From: Methanosarcina sp. MTP4
GTDB taxonomy: Archaea; Halobacteriota; Methanosarcinia; Methanosarcinales; Methanosarcinaceae
DNA length: 64,000 nt
Assembly (NCBI RefSeq): GCF_000970045.1
Contig: NZ_CP009505.1
Location: forward strand, 4,054,808-4,118,807
Direction of reading: 5' to 3'
Every line of letters starts with the position of its first letter. Positions within the stretch are counted from its first letter, which is position 1. Below the pieces are notes generated by a model that saw only the letters and a list, made by a program, of their open reading frames with translations, was not told where the DNA came from and made no database searches. The position numbers and the translations under genes are program-made. This document shows positions 8,307 through 16,962 of the stretch, piece by piece.

Positions 8307-9719
8307 ATGTCTGAAAACTCTGAATCTGCCAGCCTAGTGAAGACTCTGCGCCCATTCCACGTATGGGCTCTTGGAGTCGGGATCGTGCTGGTCGGAGAGT
8401 ACATGGGCTGGAACTTCACCGTCGCAAAAGGAGGAGTTCTGGGTTCCCTGCTTGCCATGCTGGTTGCAGGAACCATGTATGTTATAATTTCTCTCTGTGC
8501 CAGTGAACTCGGATCAGCCACAAAACTTGCAGGAGGACCCTACGACTGGGCAAGACTATTTATAGGACCCGGAGCAGCCGCCAGTGTCGGGCTTGCGGTG
8601 TACATGGAATACATCGCTCTTGAAGCTGCGGACGCTATTGTGGTCGCATTTATTGCGTCGGAGGTATTTCCACAGTTACAGGTTTTCCCTGTGACCCTGC
8701 TAGTTATTGCACTATTGACATTTATTAACTACCGGGGTGTGGTTGCAGCTTTAACCCTGAACTTCTTCCTGACCATGATAGCCTTTATTGCAATTGTGGT
8801 ATTCTTCTTCGCAACCGCCTTCGGAACAGTGGACATTCACCCTGAATATCTCTTCCAGGGGGCTTTGCCAAACGGCATGATAGGCCTATTTGCAGCGTTG
8901 CAATTCGGGCCATGGTTCTACCTGGGAATAGAAGGGGCAGCGATGTGTGCCGAAGAATGTAAGCACCCGTCAAGGGCAGTCCCGCTCGGGCAGCAGGCAG
9001 GGATGATCACCCTCCTGATGGGAGCAGCTATGACCCTATACCTCTGTTCAGTGCTGATCCCCGCTAACATGCTAGGGGTTTCCGTGTATCCGCTCTTTGA
9101 AGCGGCACAGAACAGCGGTATATTAATCTTCATCGCCCTCCTGGGACTCGGGACACTCCTTACCTGCCTTGCAAGTGCAAACGGTTGTGTTTGTGACTCT
9201 TCACGCTCCTGGTTTGCACTCTCCAGAGACCACTACGTATCTTCCTGGTTCTCGGCGGTGCACCCGAAGTATAACACCCCTTACAGGGCTGTGATCTTCA
9301 CAATGCCGGTAGCAATCGGCTTTGCTTTCAGCGGTTTCCTGGACCAGGTCATTACCTTCTCCATCGTCTCGGGGCTGCTCTGCTATGTGCTGATCCCGTT
9401 TGCCCTGATCCGCTTCAGGACCCTCTTCCCGGAGACAACAAGCAAAGTCCGTCCCTTTGCAGGACCCCTCCAGCCCTACATCGCCTACTTTGCAATCGCA
9501 ATTGCCATTACGATCCTTTCAACCCTCTTCTGGGGCTACAAGTATAACCTGATCTTCGGGTTCGTATTCTACGGCATTGCGTACTTCTACTTCAGCCACA
9601 AGCACAAGACTTCAAAGGCAGAAAACAACTGGGCTGAAATGGGCTGGCCCGAACCCAGAGGGTCAGAAAATGCGAGGATAGGAAAGGAGGTGATTGGAGT
9701 TGAGTTCAGCAAAGATTAA
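8307..9719 (+). CDS. mtmP: Methylamine permease MtmP (APC superfamily)
   Basis: This 470-residue integral membrane protein has about 12 hydrophobic segments and APC-family character: a glycine-rich first helix (GVGIVLVGEYMGWN), GIEGAAMCAEECKHPSRAVP in the region that usually reads G-E-x-x-x-P-R-x-x-P, and a charged cytoplasmic C-terminal tail. Its position behind mtmCB and between tiny membrane proteins supports monomethylamine uptake; substrate specificity is inferred from this context. The start ATG follows AGAGAGGGATAAA. Confidence 0.85.
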   Translation: MSENSESASLVKTLRPFHVWALGVGIVLVGEYMGWNFTVAKGGVLGSLLAMLVAGTMYVIISLCASELGSATKLAGGPYDWARLFIGPGAAASVGLAVYMEYIALEAADAIVVAFIASEVFPQLQVFPVTLLVIALLTFINYRGVVAALTLNFFLTMIAFIAIVVFFFATAFGTVDIHPEYLFQGALPNGMIGLFAALQFGPWFYLGIEGAAMCAEECKHPSRAVPLGQQAGMITLLMGAAMTLYLCSVLIPANMLGVSVYPLFEAAQNSGILIFIALLGLGTLLTCLASANGCVCDSSRSWFALSRDHYVSSWFSAVHPKYNTPYRAVIFTMPVAIGFAFSGFLDQVITFSIVSGLLCYVLIPFALIRFRTLFPETTSKVRPFAGPLQPYIAYFAIAIAITILSTLFWGYKYNLIFGFVFYGIAYFYFSHKHKTSKAENNWAEMGWPEPRGSENARIGKEVIGVEFSKD

Positions 9720-9975
9720 CCAGGAGATGGAAAGCAAGTACCACAGCAAACTGACAGGAGACAGTATCCTGGTTGCAGGAATGCTCTTACTGCTTGTAAG
9801 TGTGGAACTCTTTGTGATCAGTAAGATCCTGGGGGCTACATGGGAGATAGCTTCGGACTTCTTCTATCTCTATGTGATCTTCTTCGGGCTGATAGTTGTA
9901 GTCGAAACGATAGGTTGCCTGCGGGTACGCGACTCCATCAAGAAGCACATGTTTGAGTTCGCCTACTACGATTGA
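9700..9975 (+). CDS. Small two-helix membrane protein following mtmP
   Basis: The frame overlaps the last codons of mtmP. The near-perfect AGGAGGTGA (GGAGG at 9686-9690) best fits a TTG at 9700 (9-base spacer, 91 residues). A TTG at 9694 and an ATG at 9727 are alternatives. Two hydrophobic segments (ILVAGMLLLLVSVELFVISKILG and FFYLYVIFFGLIVVVETIG, described in part) predict a hairpin membrane protein. I recognise no family. Its overlap with mtmP suggests it belongs to the transporter. Confidence 0.7.
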   Translation: MSSAKINQEMESKYHSKLTGDSILVAGMLLLLVSVELFVISKILGATWEIASDFFYLYVIFFGLIVVVETIGCLRVRDSIKKHMFEFAYYD

Positions 9976-9989
9976 GGAGGCTGAAAGAA

Positions 9990-10241
9990 ATGGCAGAAAT
10001 TACCAAAAAAGAAAAAAGTGCCCTTGCAGAGGCCTTTGATATCATATTCATCTTCGTCCTGGCCTTCGCTTGCGTCGTGGTTCCCACGGTGCTCCAGGGA
10101 GCAGTGCTCGTTTCCTGGGACGAAGGTGGAGCAGGCATAGGCTTCGTCTGGGACCCGGTCGGCTTCTTCAGCTTCGTGCTTGTAATCATCGCATTCTTTG
10201 TGGTAATCCTCCACCACTCGGTGAAGCACTACAAGTACTGA
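9990..10241 (+). CDS. Small membrane protein, last gene of the mtmP unit
   Basis: The ATG at 9990 is preceded by GAGGAGG (9974-9980), giving 83 residues. The frame is open back to 9972, but the ribosome site decides for 9990. The N-terminus is charged (MAEITKKEKSALAEA). Two hydrophobic segments (about 16-40 and 58-75) are separated by an acidic, glycine-rich loop (SWDEGGAGIGFVWDP). No family is recognised. It starts 14 bases after the preceding small membrane gene. Confidence 0.7.
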   Translation: MAEITKKEKSALAEAFDIIFIFVLAFACVVVPTVLQGAVLVSWDEGGAGIGFVWDPVGFFSFVLVIIAFFVVILHHSVKHYKY

Positions 10242-10252
10242 AGAATAGATGT

Positions 10253-10324
10253 AATGAATTAAAAAATAGTAATGAATTAAAAAATAGTAATGAATTAAAA
10301 AATAGTAATGAATTGAAGAATAGA
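10253..10324. repeat. 18-bp tandem repeat AATGAATTAAAAAATAGT
   Basis: Three exact copies and one degenerate copy start 11 bases after the last permease-unit gene and run up to its terminator. Confidence 0.85.
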
Positions 10325-10332
10325 CTGTTGAA

Positions 10333-10370
10333 CTGCCTGAAAGAGGGTTCAGGCAGTCAACGTTTTTTTT
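10333..10370 (+). terminator. Hairpin plus T-run ending the permease unit
   Basis: The perfect 9-bp stem CTGCCTGAA/TTCAGGCAG with loop AGAGGG (10333-10356) is followed by eight T residues at 10363-10370. Confidence 0.85.
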
Positions 10371-10868
10371 GAAATTCTGGCTTTTGTAATTTCCCGGCAG
10401 ATCCGACTGTTTTAATAGAACTGCTTCAAAAGCCCAATTATTAGATAAGCAAGATCTCCCTGAACCAGGAGGGATTCAGGGAATTTTGAGGGAGTTTTTG
10501 TGGAATTTTAAAGGCGACTCCCGAAGGAAGGGCACCTGCTCAAGGGAATTCAGGCCCTTTACCATTCAATAGAGATATTTTCGGACCCTTCTACGGACAT
10601 CCGTAGAACCCGGGCCCCGATATCCCTTTACAGAAGGTATTTTCGGACCTCTAGTATCCTGAGGAGCCCCATACCCAAGAAGTACCTTATGTTATACAAA
10701 AACACAATTATATAAATAAATTGCGCTCTAGATTTTAAAATGTTGAAACATAGTATATATATTTTGTGTATTTGACATTTTAGGAACCAAATATTATATA
10801 TATTAGAGCACTGAAGTTTGATAAAAGACCGAAAGTATTAAAAACAAATGTCACACAAATGAAAAAAA
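10371..10868. other. Convergent spacer with an 8-bp hairpin
   Basis: No gene is visible. TTCTACGG-ACAT-CCGTAGAA (10589-10608) is a perfect 8-bp hairpin. It is flanked by two copies of ATTTTCGGACC (about 10577 and 10639). It could be part of a small RNA, but no promoter is convincing. Confidence 0.4.
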
Positions 10869-11894
10869 TTAAGAAAAATGAGAAATGAGGTACTCCAGCT
10901 GGATCCTTTCGTTTGCTGCAACCACCATACAGGCATCAGCCTCCGCAATTTTCACCAGCAGACGGGCAATATTCTCATCCGGCCCCCCGGAATCTACAAG
11001 AGCTTCAGAGAGCCCCTCAAGGATCTCAATTCCGGAAAAACCCTTTTCTATAAGCATTTCGTCAATGAGCTTGCGCCCCCGGGCAAAGTCCCCGGAAAGA
11101 GCGGCGTCAAGCAGTTCATCTATTGTTTCATCCCTGCCTTTAACAGTGACCTCGTAGACGATCTCCTCCGTAATTTCGGCTCCCTCAGCCCTGAGAAAAG
11201 CAAGCTGAAGAGTCTGGACAGCCCGTGCAACGTTCCCTCTTGCAAAATAGAGGACCGCATCCAGGCTCCCTTCCGAACAGCTGAGCCCTTCGGCCTCAGC
11301 GATCTTCTCAAGATAGGTTTTCAGAGAGGTATCGGAGACATAGGTGAAAAAGAGCTGCAAGCCCCTGGAACGAAGAGGGGGGATCAGTTTTGAAGGCCGT
11401 GTTGTGGAGAGGATAAAGCGGCAGGTGGAAGTATACTTTTCCATGATGCGCCTGAGGGCATGCTGAGCATCGGAACTCAGGGACTCAGCGTTGTCAATGT
11501 AAATGAGCTTGTAGTCCGCATCAAGAGAAGCCATTCCTGCGTATTCGTTAATGATTTGCTTGAAAATCTCGATTACGCTTTTGTAGATCTTTTTCGGGTC
11601 ATCGGTCCCGATAATCCGGACAAAACGCCTATCCCGGACAAGGTAACGTTTACCCTGGTCGAAAAAGTCCGAGGCATTGAAATAGGTAAAGTTGTTTTTC
11701 CAGGTTTCCCCGTAAAGTTCCCGGGCAAGGGCAAGAGCCGCAGTTGTTTTTCCCGAATTTTCCGGACCGTGGAAAACAAGGTGGGGCAGATTCCCGGACT
11801 GCAGCAGCTCGGAGAGGGTATCCACCGAATGTTCGTTTCCAAGCAGTTCTTCCAGGGCAGCGGCCCTGTATTTCAACGTCCAGAGATCCTGCAT
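10869..11894 (-). CDS. Replication factor C small-subunit paralogue (clamp loader subunit)
   Basis: This 341-residue AAA+ protein is related to the archaeal RFC small subunit, which loads PCNA at primer ends. Walker A is intact (GPENSGKT, 43-50). Walker B is altered to DNAE (133-136) where the active subunit has DEAD/DEAE. The arginine-finger motif reads SRG (175-177) instead of SRC. Methanosarcina is known to have a three-subunit RFC with two different small subunits; these deviations fit the second one. It stands alone, about 190 bases downstream of secD on the same strand. Confidence 0.85.
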   Translation of the reverse strand: MQDLWTLKYRAAALEELLGNEHSVDTLSELLQSGNLPHLVFHGPENSGKTTAALALARELYGETWKNNFTYFNASDFFDQGKRYLVRDRRFVRIIGTDDPKKIYKSVIEIFKQIINEYAGMASLDADYKLIYIDNAESLSSDAQHALRRIMEKYTSTCRFILSTTRPSKLIPPLRSRGLQLFFTYVSDTSLKTYLEKIAEAEGLSCSEGSLDAVLYFARGNVARAVQTLQLAFLRAEGAEITEEIVYEVTVKGRDETIDELLDAALSGDFARGRKLIDEMLIEKGFSGIEILEGLSEALVDSGGPDENIARLLVKIAEADACMVVAANERIQLEYLISHFS

Positions 11895-12083
11895 CTTAGC
11901 ACCTCGTTATTTTGCTTTCCTTCGATCCGTTTATTTGTGGTTCTGGGATTCGCTTTGTCCTTTTTTTCGCAATTCTATTCGCTTTTCTGCGATTCTTTTG
12001 CCCACTTTCTTGCAATTCATTTTATTCGCTTTTCTGCAATCAACCTTTTCTGCGACCCTTATTTATTTTCCATAAAGCGCGGT

Positions 12084-13808
12084 TCACTCGTCAGCGGAAA
12101 TTTCCCCTTTACGAGCGGCAGAGGCTTCACCTGCTTCGAGCATTTCCTTAATCACCACTCCGTAGACCGGTCTTGCAATCACCACACCGATGAACACACC
12201 GATGATTGTGGTTATGGCAAAGCCCTTCAAGGCTCCAAAACCCATCACGACCAGGGGGGACATGGCAATGATAGTGGTTGCAGCAGCTCCGAAAATGATT
12301 CCGAAGGCTTTCCCGATCCTTGAGACAAAGACCTTTGTTGGGGGAAGCTTGCCTTCGTAAAGCACCTCGTCGGTGATGATAACCAGGTGGTCAATCCCTG
12401 TCCCTATGGCTGCGATGATACCTGCTATTGCTGCCAGGTCCATCTGCCAGCCGATGGCCGCAGCCACCCCGAGGATCATTACCACTTCACTGATAGAAGT
12501 CCCTACCATTGGTATGAGAATCTCAGGTCTCCTGTACCTGCGGAAGATCACTCCTGCCACGGCTAAAAGGGAAAGAAGGCCTGCAATCAGGGCTTCGGTC
12601 TTGAACTGTTCACCGAGAGCTGCGTCCACATGCCCGGAACCCACAAGCACCACGTTCACAGGGAGAGCCCCTGCCCTGAGGTGTATCTGGAGTGCCTGAG
12701 CCTGAGCCTTGGCTTCCTCATCGCCACCGGTGGAAGCTTGCCAGGAGTAGATAGGAGCTTCTTTTAGCTGGGATGCGGCGGAATAGCTAAGGGGAGCGCT
12801 GTAGACCACGTTTTCGTCCAGGTACATGGTAAGGTAGTGAGCACTCGGGTTGTCCACTGCCCCGGTTTCAATTGCGACTTTCTGGAGGGCGAGCGCCCCA
12901 GCCTCGTTCAGGGTAAAGGGCGTATTCCATTGGTTATCGTGGAAACCGGGTATCCCTACGCTTACTATGGAATCCCCGTAAAGCACATGCCGGGTCTCAG
13001 TTCCTGTAGTATTGATCCTGATCTCGAATTTCCCGGGCTTTTCGGCAATGTCCTTTGCGGTTGCCAGGTCTATGCCTGCAAAGTCAATGAGGATGTAGTC
13101 TTCCCCGACCGTCCGGACAGGGATATCTTTCAGGCCGAGGGCGTTGAGCTTGTCGTTCAGGATGTCCCGGGTCAGGTCCCGGGTCTGCACACTTACCCCT
13201 TCCTTGTAGCTGGAAGTCCCGTCTTCGTTCTTGAGGATTGAACCGCCTACCTTTGCCATCAGGGCTTCGAGTTCCTCTTCGGAAACAGCAGTCCTGATTT
13301 CATAGACAAGCCCTTCCCCTTCGTCAAAAGTAATGACTTCGGAATCCAGAGAGCTTGCCAGGTAGAGCCGGACCAGGCTTTCCTTGCTGGTAAAGAGGGT
13401 GACCTGGGTGGTCTCCTGGTTCAGCCGATCCACACTTACCCGCCCGATTTCCAGGAGCTCGAGTTCGGAGCTGCTGACCGGGACATCCGTGGTGAACGTA
13501 ATGGAGTTTTCAGCTTCTGAAAGGCCGTTTCCTTCCAGCTTGTTTTCCGTTATTGTGATGGGGGCTCCGATGACCGGTTCCACCATTTCACTGACAATCA
13601 TCCCGGAATCCGCGTCCACCTGGGCCAAAGCACCCTGCAGTTTGATCTGGAGCCAGGAACCGCCTTCCAGGTCAAGCCCGTAGTTCAGGTTTGAGGTCGT
13701 GCCTTCCCCCGAGGTATATCCTGGGTGGATTGCAATAATGGAAGCCAGCAGGGCAATAATAAAGATGATAACTCTCACGTTTTTAAAGAGACTTTTTGCG
13801 TCGCTCAT
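12084..13808 (-). CDS. secD: Protein-export membrane protein SecD
   Basis: SecD assists Sec-dependent protein translocation, using the ion gradient on the outer side of the membrane. The 574-residue protein has one N-terminal transmembrane helix, the conserved LGLDLEGGSW-type motif (here NYGLDLEGGSWLQI), a large extracytoplasmic domain, and five helices near the C-terminus (from about residue 405). Its ATG overlaps the secF stop by four bases, so the two form one operon with secF first. Confidence 0.93.
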   Translation of the reverse strand: MSDAKSLFKNVRVIIFIIALLASIIAIHPGYTSGEGTTSNLNYGLDLEGGSWLQIKLQGALAQVDADSGMIVSEMVEPVIGAPITITENKLEGNGLSEAENSITFTTDVPVSSSELELLEIGRVSVDRLNQETTQVTLFTSKESLVRLYLASSLDSEVITFDEGEGLVYEIRTAVSEEELEALMAKVGGSILKNEDGTSSYKEGVSVQTRDLTRDILNDKLNALGLKDIPVRTVGEDYILIDFAGIDLATAKDIAEKPGKFEIRINTTGTETRHVLYGDSIVSVGIPGFHDNQWNTPFTLNEAGALALQKVAIETGAVDNPSAHYLTMYLDENVVYSAPLSYSAASQLKEAPIYSWQASTGGDEEAKAQAQALQIHLRAGALPVNVVLVGSGHVDAALGEQFKTEALIAGLLSLLAVAGVIFRRYRRPEILIPMVGTSISEVVMILGVAAAIGWQMDLAAIAGIIAAIGTGIDHLVIITDEVLYEGKLPPTKVFVSRIGKAFGIIFGAAATTIIAMSPLVVMGFGALKGFAITTIIGVFIGVVIARPVYGVVIKEMLEAGEASAARKGEISADE

Positions 13809-14710
13809 CTGTTAAACCTCCCTCTGAATTCGGGTTTCAGGACATACCAGCGCAAAATCCCCGTGTTCAGGAGCCAGGTGTTCATCAGGTCCGCAGCCAG
13901 CCCTATGATCAGGACGCCGGAGATCTGCGAGAGCAGGGTTATCTGCGTGAAGGAGGGAATGATCAGGTAGGGGAAAGTGGAGACAGCGTACATCACTACG
14001 AGGGCTGCAAGGGTTGTGGAGGTCATGGTAATCCCGGTCTGCATGGCCCTGGAAACCTTCTCTTCCACCGTACCTCTGCGCTTCAGCACCCTGTTAGTAA
14101 GCAGGATGTCACTGTCCACGGAATAACCGATAAGCATAAGGAGGGCTGCAACCGTCCCCAGAGAAAGCTCGATCCCTGCAATCCGCATGAAAGCTGCGGC
14201 AATCACTATGTCCGAGAGAGCCGAAAGTACCACTGCAAAAGAGGGGACAGGGCTCCTGAAGATCAAGAAGACCACAATAGCCATCCCGATAAAGGAGATT
14301 AAAAGGGCCTGAAGAGCCTGGACCTGCAGGTCTTTTCCGTACACCGGCCCTATCTGCTTGATTTCCACATTGGAATAACGGCCCATTACATCGTCTTCTA
14401 GCTGGCGCTGTTCCTCATTATCCATGACACCGAACTGCATGATAACCCTGTTACCTGCCTGCCGGGCATCCATTATCGGATAATCGGAATACAGTTCTTC
14501 AAGCTCAGCAGGGGAATCGGTTGTTCCCATCGAAATCTGGGTACCTCCCTGGAACTCCATGCCCAGGAGCAAAGGCGACCCGCTGCTTGCGAAAGAAACC
14601 AGCAGTATCGCTAAAGAAACCGCGAATACTGCAAGAGGAATTGCCAGCAACTGGCGATTATCGTGACCCTTCACGAAGGAATCTAAAAAATCGGTAAAAC
14701 CTGTTGCCAT
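13805..14710 (-). CDS. secF: Protein-export membrane protein SecF
   Basis: SecF, 301 residues, is the partner of SecD. It has an N-terminal helix, the family motif GMEFQGGTQI, an extracytoplasmic domain, then five helices with the conserved YSVDSDILLTNRVLK region. It is promoter-proximal, with secD overlapping its end (ATGA). Its upstream region holds a large 13-bp tandem repeat. Confidence 0.93.
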   Translation of the reverse strand: MATGFTDFLDSFVKGHDNRQLLAIPLAVFAVSLAILLVSFASSGSPLLLGMEFQGGTQISMGTTDSPAELEELYSDYPIMDARQAGNRVIMQFGVMDNEEQRQLEDDVMGRYSNVEIKQIGPVYGKDLQVQALQALLISFIGMAIVVFLIFRSPVPSFAVVLSALSDIVIAAAFMRIAGIELSLGTVAALLMLIGYSVDSDILLTNRVLKRRGTVEEKVSRAMQTGITMTSTTLAALVVMYAVSTFPYLIIPSFTQITLLSQISGVLIIGLAADLMNTWLLNTGILRWYVLKPEFRGRFNR

Positions 14711-15211
14711 AATTAAATACTCCGGATGAATGCATCTATTATTTCCTTGAACTTATCCGAATCTGATTTTATAATCCAAATTGATAAGCCGAATTGAGAA
14801 TCAATTTATAATTCAAATCTATAATTCAAATCTATAATTCAAATCTATAATTCAAATCTATAATTCAAATCTATAATTCAAATCTATAATTCAAATCTAT
14901 AATTCAAATCTATAATCCAGATTTATAATCCAAATTTATAATCCAGATTTATAATCCGAGTTTGTAGTACTAAACATACCCGGTAATCCCGGACTCGTCC
15001 GGAAAAAAATTCCGATTGCGGTTCCGGAAATAAGTGATCAACACATCTTAATAATGCTGATGAATTTAATCTGTTTCAATTCTGTACTCTCATCGATTAT
15101 ATCAATTCTTCCTCTCTAAAGCAAAGATTCATTTCATTTAAAATTAATCTCAAAAATGGCACAAGTCCTAACGTCACAACTATATATACGAGTTACTGTT
15201 CATTAAAAATA
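14711..15211. other. secF / deaminase divergent spacer
   Basis: No gene is seen. The spacer contains the 13-bp repeat array described separately. A TATA-like ACTATATATACGA at about 15178-15191 lies about 25 bases before the deaminase ATG, so that mRNA may be nearly leaderless. Confidence 0.55.
14807..14962. repeat. 12-copy 13-bp tandem repeat TATAATTCAAATC
   Basis: Eight nearly exact copies of TATAATTCAAATC are followed by four variants (TATAATCCAGATT type). A single isolated variant copy lies at about 14770. The array lies about 100-250 bases upstream of the secF start. Confidence 0.9.
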
Positions 15212-15682
15212 ATGACAGAAAGACCATCCCTTGACGAATATTTCCTCGAAATCGCCTTCGTGGTAGGCAAACGGGCCACCTGCCTCAGGAACAACGTGGG
15301 GGCGGTGATCGTACGGGACAAGCGCATCCTTTCAACTGGATACAATGGTGCCCCAAGCGGTATGGACCACTGCCTGGATATAGGCTGCATCCGGGAAATG
15401 GAAAACATCCCGTCGGGCACGCGGCACGAGAAATGCCGGGCAGTGCATGCGGAGCAAAATGCCATTATACAGGCTGCACTCCACGGCGTGAGCATTGCAG
15501 GGGCAACCCTCTACTGCACCCACCAGCCCTGCATCCTCTGCGCAAAAATGATAATCAATTCAAACATCAAACGGGTCGTATACTCAACACCCTACCCGGA
15601 CACGGATTCTCTGGAATACTTCAGGGAGGCGGGAGTGGAAGTCGAGTACATTCCCTTTGAAGGAGAAAAAATTTCGGACTGA
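15212..15682 (+). CDS. dCMP deaminase-family (ComEB-like) cytidine deaminase
   Basis: This enzyme probably deaminates dCMP to dUMP for thymidylate synthesis. The 156-residue protein has the zinc-deaminase signature HAEQNAI (catalytic His and Glu), then PCILCAKM with the two zinc cysteines. A further Cys/His set (HCLDIGC, HEKC) is typical of the ComEB/dCMP deaminase group. No ribosome site is obvious before the ATG, and a TATA element sits about 25 bases upstream, which points to leaderless initiation. Confidence 0.85.
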   Translation: MTERPSLDEYFLEIAFVVGKRATCLRNNVGAVIVRDKRILSTGYNGAPSGMDHCLDIGCIREMENIPSGTRHEKCRAVHAEQNAIIQAALHGVSIAGATLYCTHQPCILCAKMIINSNIKRVVYSTPYPDTDSLEYFREAGVEVEYIPFEGEKISD

Positions 15683-15721
15683 AAAGGAGAAAAACCTGGC
15701 TTTTCAGCTTATTTTTTCAGC

Positions 15722-16483
15722 TTATTTTTTCAAAAGGCAACGAAGCCCTTTTTTGATAACGTCAAACTCTTCCGGACGGTACATTTCCTTTATTCCCGGG
15801 TTTTCCTCGCAGTAATAATCAAGACCCCTGATAACTATCACAGGAACACCACCGTTGCCTTCTCCCATAAGGAGGTTTGCGGCCCCTGCAAGCTCATCAG
15901 CAACGGCTTCCTCGGAAATTTCCAGGGTTTTCCCAAAGAGGTCTTTTTCCCCGATCCAGCGCTTGACAGGTTTTATTTTATAGAGCCCGATGGCAACCCC
16001 TGTCTGCCCGACCTTGAACGCACGGCCGTTAGTGTCCGTGACAATCACGCTGAGCTTTTTTCCGCTAAGGGTTTCAATCCTCTCTCCGATTTTTGCAGCA
16101 CTGATGTCCGGATTTTCCGGGGTGTTCAGCAGCAGATCACCCTCGACGTTTGAGTCGTCAATCCCCGCATTTACGCAGGTGTGCCCTGCAAGAGTCGTTG
16201 CAAGCATAAAAGGGGCCTCTACCAGGACTTCCCTGCTCCGGGAAAGGACCGCCTGGACAAAACACGGATCCTGCCCGTTCATGGATGCAAGCTCAAGTGC
16301 CCGTTCCCCGGGGGTGATGTCCTCGAGCCTGAAAGTCAGCCCTTCGGTTTTTCCAACGATGGTGGAGGCAATGATAACTATATCCCGGTCCTCAAGAAAG
16401 ATATTTTCACAGATGATAGAGGGGAGGTCATCCCCCTTCCGAATCAGGGGGATATTTTCTACGGCTATGGCTTCAAATTTCAA
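15722..16483 (-). CDS. cofE: Coenzyme F420-0:L-glutamate ligase CofE
   Basis: CofE adds gamma-linked glutamates to F420-0 using GTP, finishing the deazaflavin cofactor of methanogenic hydride transfer. The 253-residue protein matches the family over its length: an N-terminal beta region (AVENIPLIRKGDDL), IIASTIVGKTEG, and the metal/GTP-site stretch VTDTNGRAFKVGQTGVAIG (first part shown). It is convergent with the deaminase gene, with 39 bases between stops. Confidence 0.92.
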   Translation of the reverse strand: MKFEAIAVENIPLIRKGDDLPSIICENIFLEDRDIVIIASTIVGKTEGLTFRLEDITPGERALELASMNGQDPCFVQAVLSRSREVLVEAPFMLATTLAGHTCVNAGIDDSNVEGDLLLNTPENPDISAAKIGERIETLSGKKLSVIVTDTNGRAFKVGQTGVAIGLYKIKPVKRWIGEKDLFGKTLEISEEAVADELAGAANLLMGEGNGGVPVIVIRGLDYYCEENPGIKEMYRPEEFDVIKKGLRCLLKK

Positions 16484-16703
16484 GCAGGTTCCTCAAAGTT
16501 TTGTTAGGGTTATAAGAGTATTAATAGTAGACATGGGAAATAACATGGGAAAGGTATGAAATGGATATATGAGGGGTATATGAGAGTCATATGAAAGACA
16601 TATGATAAGATATTTAAAGCGGATTAAAGCGCCCCCACAGTTGAGAATAATTTTGATCAGTAAAGGCACTAAACATAAATAAGACCATCTATATACTACT
16701 TTT

Positions 16704-16768
16704 TGCGGCGATGATGAGAGTTACCCCGACCGAGCAAAGTATGACGAGAACTATTTCCTGATGCCGCA
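16704..16768 (+). ncRNA. Probable box C/D guide RNA
   Basis: The terminal stem TGCGGC/GCCGCA (16704-16709 and 16763-16768) encloses box C ATGATGA (16711-16717) and box D CTGA (16758-16761). Internally there is a D'-like CCGA (16726 or 16730) and C'-like TGACGA (16742-16747). Guide intervals of about 8-12 bases (GAGTTACC..., GAACTATTTC) fit archaeal 2'-O-methylation guides. A possible TATA element (AACATAAATAAG) lies about 25-30 bases upstream. The D guide would direct methylation of the U in target GAAAUAGUUC. The target was not identified. Confidence 0.7.
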
Positions 16769-16962
16769 CTTTTCTCCAACTTTCCATGCCCATACTTCAG
16801 GTTAGGGCTTCAAGGCCATAGCTACATCTAAGGTTAACTTCCAACTTGTTCACCCTCAGTTTCACATTACAAATTCCAGCTAGGGCCAGAATGCCAGCTG
16901 AAAATCCGATACATTTGAGAATTCTTATTTAGTTTGCCGTCCAAAACTTCCAGGGTGAAAAA

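Noticed and set aside
15050-15080. CTGATGA as a second box C/D RNA
   Set aside because: No box D, C' or closing stem at the required distances.
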